46,008 nt of DNA from Opitutales bacterium (GCA_028280845.1 JANQKZ010000062.1:1-46008); one strand, 5' to 3'. Positions 35,269 through 44,596 are shown, counted from the stretch's first letter. Notes: generated by a model not told the origin, from the sequence alone. Translations and numbers: made by a program.

Positions 35269-36258
35269 ATGTCATCCCTTATCCTAGATTCCCTGGAAGC
35301 CATTCCGCGAGGGGAAGGTCCTGTCCATATGGCATTGGGTATGTTTGATGGCGTGCACCGGGGCCACCAGACTGTGATCGGAGCCGCTATCCAATCGGCC
35401 AGACAGAGCCGAGGCCGGTCGGCCGTTTTAACGTTCTGGCCCCACCCAAGTCGTATCTTCAAGCCAGACCATCCGACGGAAATGATTTCGACGCCTGAAA
35501 TCAAGTTGTGTCTGCTGCAACAGGCCGGCGTTGACCTCATTGTGCAAAAGCCATTCGACCATGGTTTTGCCTCCATTACAGCCGATGAGTTTCCCGGGTA
35601 TTTGAAAAAGGCCGTTCCCGATCTGGCTGGCGTTTATATTGGGGAAAATTTTCGCTTTGGGAGCGGGCGGCAAGGACGGGTGGACGACCTGATTGAGAAA
35701 GAACCAGCCCTGGGGGTCCAGGTCGTCAGCGCACAGCGGATCCGTTTCAATGGTCAACCGATCAGCAGCACCCGTATTCGAGGCAATTTGAAAATTGGCC
35801 AGATTGCTGAAGCAAACCCAATGCTGGGGTATCACTATTTCTCCGTAGGGGAAGTGGAGGAGGGCAACCACACCGGCCGCGAATTGGGGTTCCCTACGTT
35901 GAACCTGCCCTGGAACCCGGAATGTAAGCCAGCATATGGGGTCTACGCCGTGAAGGCCTATCGGTTCAACCCGAATGAGGATGCACGGATTGCTCCCGGA
36001 AAAAGGATTCCCGGTGTGCCGGCCGTGGCAAACTTTGGATTGAGGCCGACGATTGGAGATTTAACTGAGCCCCTGCTTGAACTTCATCTTCTCGCCAATG
36101 AGGTGGAGTATGGGCCAGGGGACCAGATTCGAGTGGAGTGGCATAAGTTCATCCGGTCAGAGCGCACCTTTGAGTCACTGGACCAGTTGAGGGGCCAGAT
36201 CGAACGCGATGTCGAAGCCGCACACCGGTATTTCCACCTGTCCCGTTCTGCCCGTTAG
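35269..36258 (+). CDS. ribF: Bifunctional riboflavin kinase / FAD synthetase
   Basis: 329 residues. The N-terminal FMN adenylyltransferase domain has MGMFDGVHRGHQ-like (LGMFDGVHRGHQTVIG), VLTFWPHPSRIF and ISSTRIRGNLKIGQI. The C-terminal riboflavin kinase domain has HTGRELGFPTLNLP, GVYAVKAYRF and PAVANFGLRPTIGD, ending EVEYGPGDQIRVEWHKFIRSERTFESLDQLRGQI. It turns riboflavin into FMN and FAD. Order and length are typical. It is the last gene of the nusA cluster, 82 bases after truB; that gap shows no further signal. Confidence 0.96.
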   Translation: MSSLILDSLEAIPRGEGPVHMALGMFDGVHRGHQTVIGAAIQSARQSRGRSAVLTFWPHPSRIFKPDHPTEMISTPEIKLCLLQQAGVDLIVQKPFDHGFASITADEFPGYLKKAVPDLAGVYIGENFRFGSGRQGRVDDLIEKEPALGVQVVSAQRIRFNGQPISSTRIRGNLKIGQIAEANPMLGYHYFSVGEVEEGNHTGRELGFPTLNLPWNPECKPAYGVYAVKAYRFNPNEDARIAPGKRIPGVPAVANFGLRPTIGDLTEPLLELHLLANEVEYGPGDQIRVEWHKFIRSERTFESLDQLRGQIERDVEAAHRYFHLSRSAR

Positions 36259-36268
36259 ATGAACCGGG

Positions 36269-37006
36269 TTAATCCGTATCCAGAATGGTGGTGCTCACGA
36301 TTTTGGTGTAGGTGCCATCTTTGCGCATCTTGAGGATTTCGTTATTGAACAGACTGAGAATCGATTCTGCCTCCGGCAGGTCTTTGCTCAGACCCAGGTG
36401 AAGATTCCGCGTGACCATAGGATGTCTGCCCATTTCGAGAAAGCGATGAGGATCAATTCCGTACAGATTCAGGAGGTGCTCAATGAGGAGTTCTTCTACC
36501 AAGATGTAATCGACTTCACCGGTGATTAACTTTTCGAGATTTTCTCCATCGTTTTCTCCATAGACCAGGCTGGCCTCCGTGAGTTGCTGCCTGAGTTCGC
36601 CGTAGGAGTATGTGTCGACGACGGCCAAGCTCACGTTTTTCAGTTCGCTCAGGTTGGTAGCGGACACATCGGCTCCCTTTCTTCCTACGAGAACGAGAAT
36701 GTTCCTCAGGTAGGGTTTAGAATAGTAGAGGTAAATCTCCCGCTCTTTATCCTTCCACAGTGCAGGACTCCCGGCGTAGGTGCCTTCCTGTAATCCGACC
36801 AGGACTTGTTGAAAGTCGGGCAATATGATGGTGTTGGATTCGATATCTATCCGCTTGAGAGCCGTCTCGACCAGCTCAATAGCAACCCGGGGCTGTCCGT
36901 GAACATCGGTAAATGGAGGGTAGTCGTCCGAAGCAAACTTCAGCTCTGCCTGAATAAGGGTGCAGGGAAGTAGGAGATGCAGGGTAAAACAGAGGGAGCG
37001 TATCAT
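36269..37006 (-). CDS. Periplasmic solute-binding protein family 3-like
   Basis: 245 residues from ATG at 37006; an upstream start adds eight residues ahead of the signal peptide (MIRSLCFTLHLLLPCTLIQA). The mature part opens ELKFASDDYPPFTDVHGQPRVAIELVE in the manner of SBP_bac_3 amino-acid-binding proteins, continues with GSPALWKDKEREIYLYYSKPYL, and ends LFNNEILKMRKDGTYTKIV. No ABC permease or ATPase gene is nearby, so it may be an orphan binding protein or a sensor-like periplasmic protein. It starts 17 bases after the PagL-like gene and is the last of four minus-strand genes. Confidence 0.85.
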   Translation of the reverse strand: MIRSLCFTLHLLLPCTLIQAELKFASDDYPPFTDVHGQPRVAIELVETALKRIDIESNTIILPDFQQVLVGLQEGTYAGSPALWKDKEREIYLYYSKPYLRNILVLVGRKGADVSATNLSELKNVSLAVVDTYSYGELRQQLTEASLVYGENDGENLEKLITGEVDYILVEELLIEHLLNLYGIDPHRFLEMGRHPMVTRNLHLGLSKDLPEAESILSLFNNEILKMRKDGTYTKIVSTTILDTD

Positions 37007-37023
37007 CTTAGTCCTGGGTAAAA

Positions 37024-37614
37024 TTACCATTTTCGGCTGAGTCCGAACCCGACCAATACTCCGTCGTGCCCTTCATTTCCGGAGCCCAGGTTGGCATTCG
37101 AAATGTGCAAATAGCCGGTTCGCGCAAACCAGCCCCAGCCGGATTCTTCCTGTCCAAAAGTGCCGCTCCAGTCAATTGCCATCGGGAAATGCATATTAAA
37201 GTGAGTTCCGCCCGGGAATTCGATGGAGTGTACGATAAAGCCGACCCCGATGAGGGCGCGGATTCGGAAGGCTGGATCCCGCCGGAGATCATATCCTATG
37301 ATGCCATCGATGCCGGCCATGGCCCCATCTTTGTCCTGCTTGCCGTTATGGACCATTCCAGCGATCACTTCCCAGCCTGTGACCCAGCGTGAGGTTGCAC
37401 CGACGGGGGCAAATCGATTCCAGCTAGCGGCATAGACGGCGTCTTCATCACTGTCGGCGAAAGTACCCATGACGAAGTAGTGGCTATCGGAAGGGTCGGA
37501 CCATGCTTGACCGAAGCTTTTTCCCAAGTCGACCAAGACATTGGCACAGACCGTTGGACCCAGGAGACCCCCCAGGAGGATAAGGAGAATAAAAGGACGA
37601 GGCGGCATAGGCAT
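37024..37614 (-). CDS. PagL-like outer-membrane lipid A 3-O-deacylase (acyloxyacyl hydrolase family)
   Basis: 196 residues with a signal peptide (about 1-24), alternating beta-strand patterns and a terminal Trp, as in small outer-membrane barrels. The motif GYLHISNANLGSGNEG matches the PagL site H-x-S-N, giving H170, S172 and N173. In PagL the catalytic Glu lies 14 residues after the His; here that position is D184 (E181 is close). It probably removes the 3-O-acyl chain of lipid A at the outer membrane. The Glu-to-Asp change leaves activity uncertain. It lies between the pyroglutamyl peptidase and the binding-protein genes with gaps of 14 and 17 bases. Confidence 0.7.
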   Translation of the reverse strand: MPMPPRPFILLILLGGLLGPTVCANVLVDLGKSFGQAWSDPSDSHYFVMGTFADSDEDAVYAASWNRFAPVGATSRWVTGWEVIAGMVHNGKQDKDGAMAGIDGIIGYDLRRDPAFRIRALIGVGFIVHSIEFPGGTHFNMHFPMAIDWSGTFGQEESGWGWFARTGYLHISNANLGSGNEGHDGVLVGFGLSRKW

Positions 37615-37628
37615 AGCTAAGTGAGCTC

Positions 37629-38201
37629 TTAAATTTCTTCAACTATTCGGACGTTTTGTGAAAGCAATCGGTAAATCACCGGAATCCAATCAGAACAGTA
37701 ATCTGCGTCGTTTTGTTCCCCCTGAACCGGCAGGTGAAGAAAACCCAGGGGCACTCGGGCGCTGCCCAGAGCCGAAAACAAGAAATGATTACACAGGTAT
37801 TGACCGGCATGTTGACTGGGCTTGATTTTCCCGGGCATGTAGGAGAACCACTCAGGGGCCCAGTGGATGGTGGCCGCCCGTTCCGCGGGGCCGTCGTCTT
37901 CCAGAGGTTCGTTTATCCGGGATACCCCCTCATTATCGGTACCATTGGCAATGTTTCGGCCGGTCTGCTCCAGGCAGGAAAAGGTCTCCTTCCCCTCACC
38001 GAGACCAAGGACGATATCCGGCTTATGGACCCCGATCAGGTCGTGCAGCAATACCCCGAAGCCCTCCCAGGCGACAGGGAGAAATTCCGATTCCACCTGG
38101 TAGCCGATGATGATTTTCCCGTGGAGGGCCCGGGCTAGGGTCTGGCTGCCATTTTTGGTGCGACCTGCAAAGGGTTCGAATCCGGTTATGAGGATTTTCA
38201 T
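37629..38201 (-). CDS. pcp: Pyroglutamyl-peptidase I-like cysteine peptidase (C15)
   Basis: 190 residues, somewhat shorter than the usual 200-215. The N-terminus MKILITGFEPFAG is the family hallmark. The catalytic triad fits E78 (SCLEQTGRN), C137 (YLCNHFLFSAL) and H156 (GFLHLPVQ). The usual GQAGGR loop reads GLGEGKE here, so this member is diverged. The reaction would be removal of N-terminal pyroglutamate from peptides in the cytoplasm. It is preceded by the SGLT-type symporter gene (59-base gap) and followed by the PagL-like gene. Confidence 0.82.
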   Translation of the reverse strand: MKILITGFEPFAGRTKNGSQTLARALHGKIIIGYQVESEFLPVAWEGFGVLLHDLIGVHKPDIVLGLGEGKETFSCLEQTGRNIANGTDNEGVSRINEPLEDDGPAERAATIHWAPEWFSYMPGKIKPSQHAGQYLCNHFLFSALGSARVPLGFLHLPVQGEQNDADYCSDWIPVIYRLLSQNVRIVEEI

Positions 38202-38260
38202 GGAAGTCGAGCGTAGTCAGGGCGCCCAGAATGACCACGAAGAAAGGTGAAGAAAATATT

Positions 38261-39931
38261 CTAAATCCAGAAACTGAAGTAGAGGTAGATACCGGCAACG
38301 AGCCCGAGCACGACCGTGGTCCCGACCACATCAGGCCAGCCGATGCTTTCGCGGTTCTCCTTTTTGTGTTCCTCTGTAATGGATCCGTAAGTCAGGCCTT
38401 CAATCGTGGAGGGATCCTGCTGAGGGGTGGCCATGGATACACCCACCACTACAGCGACACTGATGAGGAGCAGAACACCGGAAGCATAGAGGAAGTTAAA
38501 CTCACCGATGGCGTAGAGGATTCCGGGTCCGGCAATGATTCCGCCACCGGTCAGACCCTGGATAGTCAGCTTAATCATGCCGAGGATAAACCCTGTCACG
38601 AGCCCATAAAATGCGCCTTGCGGAGTGATGCGCTTAAAGGCGAGACCAAGAATGAAAACCGCAGTGATCGGAGGAGCCAGGTAGCCCTGCACACTCTGCA
38701 GGTATTGGTATAACCCCCCTTTGGAGATCGCCGGCATAATGGGTATCCAGATAATGCCTGCAATCACTACAAACCCCGTCGCGATCCGCCCGACTTTAAC
38801 CAGATGCTTCTCCGGCATACCCGGTTTCAGTTTCTCATAAATATCGACGGTGAAGAGAGTGGCACAGGAATTGAAGAGCGAGGAGAGCGAACTCATTAAA
38901 GCCGACAACAGACTGGCGACGACCAGTCCACGCAGCCCCACCGGGAGCAACTCCGCCACCATCGTGGGGAAGACCATATCGCCCACGATCCGGCCATCCT
39001 CCCCGGCAGTAGGAATTTGGATATACCCTTTTTCGTGTAAGGCCCAACCAATCATTCCGGGAACGAGGAAGATGAAGACCGGCCACACCTTGAGAAAGCC
39101 TCCCCAAATGGCGCCCCGTCGGGCATCCGCCAGGCTCTTGGCGGCGAGGGTGCGTTGGACTATGTATTGGTCGGTACACCAGTACCAGATCCCGACCACG
39201 GGCGAGGCGATGAGGATGCCCAACCAGGGAAAATCTGGATCGGAAAGCGGCCGCCACAGCGCAAAGCTGTCGGCATTTGTTCGCGCCATTGCTTGAAGCT
39301 CTCCCCAACCCCCCAACTTGGTCAGACCGAAGTAGGTGATAAAGGCGGACCCCAAGAGCAGCAGGACTGTTTGCGCAACCTCAGTATAGACTACCGCACG
39401 CAAACCGCCAAACACCGTGTAGATTCCGGTGAGGATGACGGTGGTGAAGGCACCGACCCAGAAGGCATTTTCCGGGCTGCCGAAGGTATCGGGAAGGAGG
39501 GTTTGAAAGACGAGGGCTCCGGCATAAACCGTGACCGAAACCTTGGTGAAGACATAGGCGACGAGACTGACGATGGACAGGACCCACCGGGTTTTGGAAT
39601 TAAAGCGCTTTTCGAGGAATTCTGGCATGGTGAACACATTTGCCCGCCGGTAAAACGGCACAAAAAACCAGGCGAGCAGAATCATGACCCAGGCATGGAG
39701 CTCCCAGTGAGCCATGGCCATGCCCGAACTGGCTCCATTGCCAGCCAAACCCACGATATGTTCTGAGCCGATATTGGAGGCAAAGAGGGAAGCGCCGACT
39801 GCCCACCAGGCCACGTTGCGACCAGCCAGAAAATAATCTTCAGAGGTGTCTTGCTTTTGAGAAGACCACCAGACGATGGCGATAAGAAAAACAAAGTAGA
39901 GGGCGATAATAATCCAATCGATACCGGTCAT
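38261..39931 (-). CDS. Sodium/solute symporter, SGLT type
   Basis: 556 residues from ATG at 39931; 21 further codons upstream show no family sequence. The SSS fold is clear: about 14 helices, with the SGLT-like NVAWWAVGASLFASNIGSEH, RRANVFTMPEFLEKRFN, YTVFGGLRAVVYTEVAQ and SLLSALMSSLSSLFNSCATLF. The segments near residues 60-130 resemble the sugar-binding part of Vibrio vSGLT, so a hexose or similar sugar is the best guess for the Na+-coupled substrate. It is first of four minus-strand genes. The 160-base upstream gap (39932-40091) holds AT-rich TATACT- and TTATAC-like sequences on the minus strand, but I cannot fix a promoter. Confidence 0.9.
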   Translation of the reverse strand: MTGIDWIIIALYFVFLIAIVWWSSQKQDTSEDYFLAGRNVAWWAVGASLFASNIGSEHIVGLAGNGASSGMAMAHWELHAWVMILLAWFFVPFYRRANVFTMPEFLEKRFNSKTRWVLSIVSLVAYVFTKVSVTVYAGALVFQTLLPDTFGSPENAFWVGAFTTVILTGIYTVFGGLRAVVYTEVAQTVLLLLGSAFITYFGLTKLGGWGELQAMARTNADSFALWRPLSDPDFPWLGILIASPVVGIWYWCTDQYIVQRTLAAKSLADARRGAIWGGFLKVWPVFIFLVPGMIGWALHEKGYIQIPTAGEDGRIVGDMVFPTMVAELLPVGLRGLVVASLLSALMSSLSSLFNSCATLFTVDIYEKLKPGMPEKHLVKVGRIATGFVVIAGIIWIPIMPAISKGGLYQYLQSVQGYLAPPITAVFILGLAFKRITPQGAFYGLVTGFILGMIKLTIQGLTGGGIIAGPGILYAIGEFNFLYASGVLLLISVAVVVGVSMATPQQDPSTIEGLTYGSITEEHKKENRESIGWPDVVGTTVVLGLVAGIYLYFSFWI

Positions 39932-40091
39932 TGGAGATGGGGTGGTTAAGTATACTGTAGGGTAATGAAACGAAGTAGTTTGTGTATAATCCAAGAGCTA
40001 AGGAAGGAAAAAGAAATCTGGTAAATCCTTAGGTAGGGTTACCAAGATAGCTAACTCATAGAAATGTGCTGGTTCAGGAATCTATTGCTTC

Positions 40092-41339
40092 ATGAGACCA
40101 AAGATACAATCTGCTCTCCATTTGGGGAGGACCGCCTGGCTTTCCCTCATTGCGTTTTGGGGACGATTTGCTCCACACCCCCTTGGACGGGCGGTGTTTG
40201 TGCTCCTCATGAGTGGTCCTTTTGCCTACTTCATGGCCTCCCATTATGAGGAGGAATCTTTCTTCTTACGCACGCTCTATATGGGGCAAAACCCTTATAA
40301 ACGGGCAATTCCAGAGGTCTTTGAAGCTAAAGTCCCGATATTGCGAGTGGGGACCTATGATGGGCACTTTTATGCCCAAATGGCGGTAGACCCAACGTTA
40401 CGGCGAGAAGATGTCCAATACGCCCTGGACTACCCCGCGTATCGAGGGAGGCGGGTCTTTCTGTCCTGGGTCAGCTGGGCCGCGGGCGGCGGCGACCCGC
40501 TTCGCATCCTGCATGTTTATTCGCTAATAAACGTCCTTTTCTTTTTTGGGTTTCTGCTTTGGTTCACCGTTCGCCAACCTATGCAATCTTTGAAAACCTG
40601 GGCCCTGGGCGCATCTCTGTTCTGGTCGGCTGGCACCTTGTTTTCCGTCTGGCGAGCTTTGACCGATTTTCCCGCTGTTATGCTTGGAGTTGCTGCCATC
40701 TGGCTGGCCGGAAACAGGGCAGCACCCCTGGTGCTGGCCGCGTGCTCGGTCCTGACCAAAGAAACCATGTTGTTGTCTCTGCCGGGTATGTTTAAAGTTG
40801 AACGCCGGGATGTCCGCCATTTGAAGGAAATTCTATTGAAGATCGGGGTGGCTGTGCTTCCCTTTGCCCTCTGGATGGCCTGGCTGAAGTGGGGCTTGTC
40901 TCTCAACCAGTCTGCGGGCTACCGCAACTTTTCGGTCATTCCGTTTCAGGCCATGGCCCAGGAATGGGCCGTCCACCTCGTAGCTTATCTGGATAGGCCT
41001 GAAATTGTGAGCCGATTCAGAGTCCTGCCCCCACTGGCGCTCCTTTTTCAGATTTTGTATATGGGCTTGAGGCCCGACATACGCTCTATGGCCTGGCGTT
41101 TCGGGTTCCCCTTTGCTATTCTCGCTGTTTTCCTTGGACCTAGCGTCTGGGTGGATTCGGCGGCCTATACCCGGGTCCTACTGCCGTTAACTTTTGGATT
41201 TAATTTATACTTATTTGAGCGAGCTCATGGCTGGAAGTTCTGGATTCCGTTTCTGGCGGGCAACCTCGGCCTATGGTTTTGGGCGTTTTATGCCTGGAAG
41301 CTGTTCAGTGTTGGCAGGATGTGGCTGTGGAATGGGTAA
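40092..41339 (+). CDS. Polytopic membrane protein, GT-C glycosyltransferase-like
   Basis: 415 residues with about nine hydrophobic helices. A loop after the first helix carries RVGTYDGHFYAQMAVDP (D90, D100) and then LDYPAYRGRRVFLSWVSW. This YDGqfYaq....DP...l..P.yRa.Ri pattern is one I associate with uncharacterised membrane proteins related to GT-C glycosyltransferases, where a loop Asp is catalytic. The rest is helices separated by short loops, with KETMLLSLPG after helix 5. A role in polyprenyl-linked sugar transfer is possible but unproved. It is a single plus-strand gene between two minus-strand groups. Confidence 0.75.
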   Translation: MRPKIQSALHLGRTAWLSLIAFWGRFAPHPLGRAVFVLLMSGPFAYFMASHYEEESFFLRTLYMGQNPYKRAIPEVFEAKVPILRVGTYDGHFYAQMAVDPTLRREDVQYALDYPAYRGRRVFLSWVSWAAGGGDPLRILHVYSLINVLFFFGFLLWFTVRQPMQSLKTWALGASLFWSAGTLFSVWRALTDFPAVMLGVAAIWLAGNRAAPLVLAACSVLTKETMLLSLPGMFKVERRDVRHLKEILLKIGVAVLPFALWMAWLKWGLSLNQSAGYRNFSVIPFQAMAQEWAVHLVAYLDRPEIVSRFRVLPPLALLFQILYMGLRPDIRSMAWRFGFPFAILAVFLGPSVWVDSAAYTRVLLPLTFGFNLYLFERAHGWKFWIPFLAGNLGLWFWAFYAWKLFSVGRMWLWNG

Positions 41340-41377
41340 ACGTACAACAGCGGATGACTTAAGCCGAAAACAGAGAT

Positions 41378-42586
41378 CTATTCTGTTTCCTGGTTCCACT
41401 CTGCAAGGAAGGTCGCCAGGGCCTGTGTGCGGCGGAGCAAGCTGTCCACGCTACACCATTCATTCGGGCTGTGGAAAAATTTCCCAAAAGGGCCTAAGCC
41501 ATCGATGACGGGCACTCCCGCTGCCGCGAGCAGGTTGGCGTCGGACCCACCTCCCTGGGTGGGAGCTTCACCGATGCCCAATCCCACCTTGGCCGCATGG
41601 GCTTCGTAGCGGGCGCGTAGCTTGTCTGTCCCGGAGGTAGCCTCCATGGGCAGCCGCATAAAGCGACCTCTGAGTTCCACCTGGGCTAGCTGAAGTCTTT
41701 CGGGGATGTTCGGACCGGAAAACGGGTTGTCACCAATGCCTTTGAGCGAGGTTTCAAAGTGACGCGCGCCCCCGGTGGTTGAGACGCGGACGTCTATGAT
41801 ACAAGAGGCCCTCCCGGGCACAGTGTTCTTTGCGGTGCCTCCCTCTATGACGCCCACGTTGACGGTGGTTCCCTCCTCATAGTCGGTGAGGGCCTCAATT
41901 TTGGGAATGAGCAGGGCAAGGCCGTGGATCGCGTTGACACCATGTGCATGGTCATTTCCGGCATGGGCATCTTTGCCGATCACGGTTAAGGTGAAAGCGC
42001 CAGATCCTTTGCGGGAAGTGATAATTTTATCCTCATTACGCCCCCCTTCCATGACCAGGGCGGCCTCGGTTACTTTGGCCAGCTCCTCATAGAGGGGAAG
42101 GCTGCTGCTGGACCCGACCTCCTCGTCGGTCACTACGACCGTACGGCATTTAAAGCGACGAAAGCCCTCCGGATCGATCGTCTTGAGCGCCTTTAAGGCA
42201 AAGAAGAGAACGGCCAGGCCTCCCTTCATATCTAGAGTTCCCGGACCGTGCAGCTTGTCGCCATTCCGTTGCATACTGAGGAAGCCCTGTTCCCGGCTGT
42301 GGACGGTATCACAATGTCCGGAAAGCAGGAGCGCCTTATCACCAGCCTGAGTTCCCGGAGTGGTGAAAACCCGGTGCTGTGCAAATTGGCCGTCCGGCAC
42401 CGGGTGGCGTTCAATGGACAGACCGAGCTCCTCTGCCATCTGGTCGAGGAGAGAGGCCATGGCTTCAACATCCTCGGGAGCCCGGGTGTGACTGGGCTGA
42501 TTGACCCACCGTTCGAGCGTGGGTAGCTGAACGGATTCAAAGGTGTTCAGGACTTCCTGATACAGGCGTTGGTAGAGTGCGTCCAT
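41378..42586 (-). CDS. M20 metallopeptidase / deacetylase
   Basis: 402 residues from ATG at 42586 (a GTG six codons upstream is less likely). Zinc-site motifs: SGHCDTVH, GPGTLDMKGGLAVL, VVVTDEEVGSS, the EGG acid, and HSPNEWC near the end. A lid/dimer domain lies in the middle (GKDAHAGNDHAHGVNAI). By overall look it belongs to the carboxypeptidase G2-like M20A branch. It follows argB by 58 bases in an arginine-biosynthesis unit, so it may act as N-acetylornithine deacetylase; an unrelated acyl-amino-acid or glutamate carboxypeptidase role is the alternative. Confidence 0.88.
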   Translation of the reverse strand: MDALYQRLYQEVLNTFESVQLPTLERWVNQPSHTRAPEDVEAMASLLDQMAEELGLSIERHPVPDGQFAQHRVFTTPGTQAGDKALLLSGHCDTVHSREQGFLSMQRNGDKLHGPGTLDMKGGLAVLFFALKALKTIDPEGFRRFKCRTVVVTDEEVGSSSSLPLYEELAKVTEAALVMEGGRNEDKIITSRKGSGAFTLTVIGKDAHAGNDHAHGVNAIHGLALLIPKIEALTDYEEGTTVNVGVIEGGTAKNTVPGRASCIIDVRVSTTGGARHFETSLKGIGDNPFSGPNIPERLQLAQVELRGRFMRLPMEATSGTDKLRARYEAHAAKVGLGIGEAPTQGGGSDANLLAAAGVPVIDGLGPFGKFFHSPNEWCSVDSLLRRTQALATFLAEWNQETE

Positions 42587-42644
42587 GAATGGGGGAGCAG
42601 CCACAGGATTTGAGATGCGGCGGACTCTTTGGCTTTGGAGTGCT

Positions 42645-43505
42645 TTACTTCAGGGTTAAGACGGTTCCTTTGCTTCCCGGGTGATGAGCTTCCCCGTTTA
42701 GCGCGGCGGGATCAGCCCCAAGAATATGAATGGCTTTGATGCCGCGGGACAGGTTTTTCAATGCCTCTTCGATTTTCGGGATCATGCCTCCGACGATGAC
42801 TTCGGATTCAATCGCTGCTCTGGCAGAAGCTTCCGTGAGGTGGGGAATTCGTGTAGTGGGGTCATCCTTATCTTTCAGAACGCCCGGAACGCCGGTCATG
42901 AGGAAAAGGTGATCTGCCCGGAGCATGGCGGCCAGGGCAGAGGAAACAGTATCCGCATTGATATTAAAAACCTGGCAGATCTCATTGCCAGCACTCGGTG
43001 TCTTTTCAATGGCGAGGGTATTGAGGACCGGGGTGTAGCCGCCCGCCAGGAGATGTTCCAACGCTCCTGTACGGATCTCCGTAATTTCCCCTACAAAACC
43101 GAAATCGACCGGATCCGGGCCACACCCGGAAAACACCTTTGGCGGGCGACGGATTGCCGTCACAATTCCAGCACTGGCCCCGGATAGGCCAATGGCATCC
43201 AGGCCGGCCGCAGCGCAGGCGGAAACCACTTCGATATTGCACTCGCCCGCGAGGACAAACTTCATCACCTGCAGGGTATCGGCGTCGGTGACGCGCCGGC
43301 CGCCGATCTGTTTCTTTTCCAGGTTGAGGCGGGCTGTCAGGCTGTTGGCCTGCGGATTGCCTCCATGGCACAGGATGAAACGCCAGCCCTGTCGGGTGAG
43401 GTGGGTTACCTCACGGATCACGGCGGCCAGACGAGGCGTGTCTGCCACCACATCCCCACCAAATTTGAGAATACCGAGCGGGCCGGTTCCTGGGGAAGGA
43501 TTCAT
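42645..43505 (-). CDS. argB: Acetylglutamate kinase
   Basis: 286 residues from ATG at 43505, which overlaps the argC stop by four bases (ATGA); a longer frame reads through argC. Amino-acid-kinase motifs: GILKFGGDVVAD (K14), FILCHGGNPQANSLTARL, the GGRRVTDADTLQVMKFVLAGECNIEVV stretch, NINADTVSSALAAMLRADHLFLMTGVPGVL and the C-terminal GGMIPKIEEALKNLSRGIKAIHIL. It phosphorylates N-acetylglutamate, the second step of arginine synthesis. The near-N-terminal GGD replaces the more frequent GG(S/A/N). Coupling with argC is common. Confidence 0.93.
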   Translation of the reverse strand: MNPSPGTGPLGILKFGGDVVADTPRLAAVIREVTHLTRQGWRFILCHGGNPQANSLTARLNLEKKQIGGRRVTDADTLQVMKFVLAGECNIEVVSACAAAGLDAIGLSGASAGIVTAIRRPPKVFSGCGPDPVDFGFVGEITEIRTGALEHLLAGGYTPVLNTLAIEKTPSAGNEICQVFNINADTVSSALAAMLRADHLFLMTGVPGVLKDKDDPTTRIPHLTEASARAAIESEVIVGGMIPKIEEALKNLSRGIKAIHILGADPAALNGEAHHPGSKGTVLTLK

Positions 43506-44593
43506 GGCCAGAGCGCAGGGGCGTCGATGCCTTCGGTCTCCGGGAGACCCAGGGTCAGGTTCATGGACTGCACAGCCTGACCAGCTCCACCTTTGACGAG
43601 GTTGTCGAGGGCGGTGGAAATCAAGACCTGGCGAATGCCGTCCGCGGGTTCCGTAACGGTCCACGACAGATCGACCCACATGCTTCCCTTGATAGCAACG
43701 ACTTCGGCAAAGCGTTTATTGCCGAGGGTGCGAACGAAGGCGTGATCTTTATAACAATCGTAGAACAAGGCATCGACTTCCTCCGGGGTGACGGATTCGG
43801 GGATGTTGACAAAACTGTTGGCCAGGATGCCTCTGGGCATCGGTGCAGATACTGGAACAAAATAAAGGTTGAAGGACTGGCCATGGCCGTATTTCTCCTG
43901 AGCCTCATTGAGGAGCTGTTCAATTTCCGGAGTATGTTGGTGCCCGAAAGGCTTGTAGATCTTCATATTGTTCGCGCGGACCGGATGGTGGGTTCCGGCC
44001 TTGGCGTAGGCTCCACTGCCAGAGGAACCGGTGGTTGCCACGGTCTTGATGGCGCCCTTCAGGATACCTGCTTTGGAGAGCGGAAGGAGGCTGAGCATGC
44101 AAGTTGTGGCGAAACAGCCGGGGGAGGCGACCCGATCCGCCTGTCGGATTTCATCCCGGTATACTTCTGGTAGGCCGAAGACCCATTTGTTGCCTTCAAG
44201 TTCTTCAGGATAGGGGTGCTCGACACCGTAGTATTCCCGGTAAGCTGCTTTATCTTTCAACCGAAAGTCTCCGGAGAGATCGATGACCTTGCAGGATAGC
44301 TCACGGAGCTCCGGGGCCAGCGTAGACGAAACTTTGTGCGGCAATCCTAAGAAAATCACGTCCACCCCTTTACCCACTTCTTTGAGCGGGATTTCTTCAA
44401 AGGTCAGCCCGGTTTCGTTGAGGCTCAGGTGAACGGACTCCAGCGGCTGGTCGACAAAATCAATGCTGCTGACCCGAGTCAGGGCAACTGAGGGGTGGGC
44501 CAGGAGCAAGCGGATGAGCTCAGCCCCTCCATACCCGGTTCCTCCCACAACAGCGGCTTTAAATTTGGCAGATTGGGCGTCTTTCGGTTTCAT
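43502..44593 (-). CDS. argC: N-acetyl-gamma-glutamyl-phosphate reductase
   Basis: 363 residues. The NADP-binding start is AAVVGGTGYGGAELIRLL, the catalytic cysteine is C160 in ASPGCFATTCML, and FGLPEVYRDEI, TTGSSGSGAYAKAGTHHPVRANN and GHQHTPEIEQ are the conserved later blocks of the longer ArgC type. It reduces acetylglutamyl phosphate to the semialdehyde, the third step of arginine synthesis. Its ATG is three bases downstream of the aminotransferase stop, and its own stop overlaps the argB ATG, so these three genes are tightly coupled. Confidence 0.95.
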   Translation of the reverse strand: MKPKDAQSAKFKAAVVGGTGYGGAELIRLLLAHPSVALTRVSSIDFVDQPLESVHLSLNETGLTFEEIPLKEVGKGVDVIFLGLPHKVSSTLAPELRELSCKVIDLSGDFRLKDKAAYREYYGVEHPYPEELEGNKWVFGLPEVYRDEIRQADRVASPGCFATTCMLSLLPLSKAGILKGAIKTVATTGSSGSGAYAKAGTHHPVRANNMKIYKPFGHQHTPEIEQLLNEAQEKYGHGQSFNLYFVPVSAPMPRGILANSFVNIPESVTPEEVDALFYDCYKDHAFVRTLGNKRFAEVVAIKGSMWVDLSWTVTEPADGIRQVLISTALDNLVKGGAGQAVQSMNLTLGLPETEGIDAPALWP

Positions 44594-44596
44594 TTC

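Noticed and set aside
39932-40091. TATACT- and TTATAC-like boxes suggesting divergent promoters
   Set aside because: No matching -35 element at a suitable distance on either strand.
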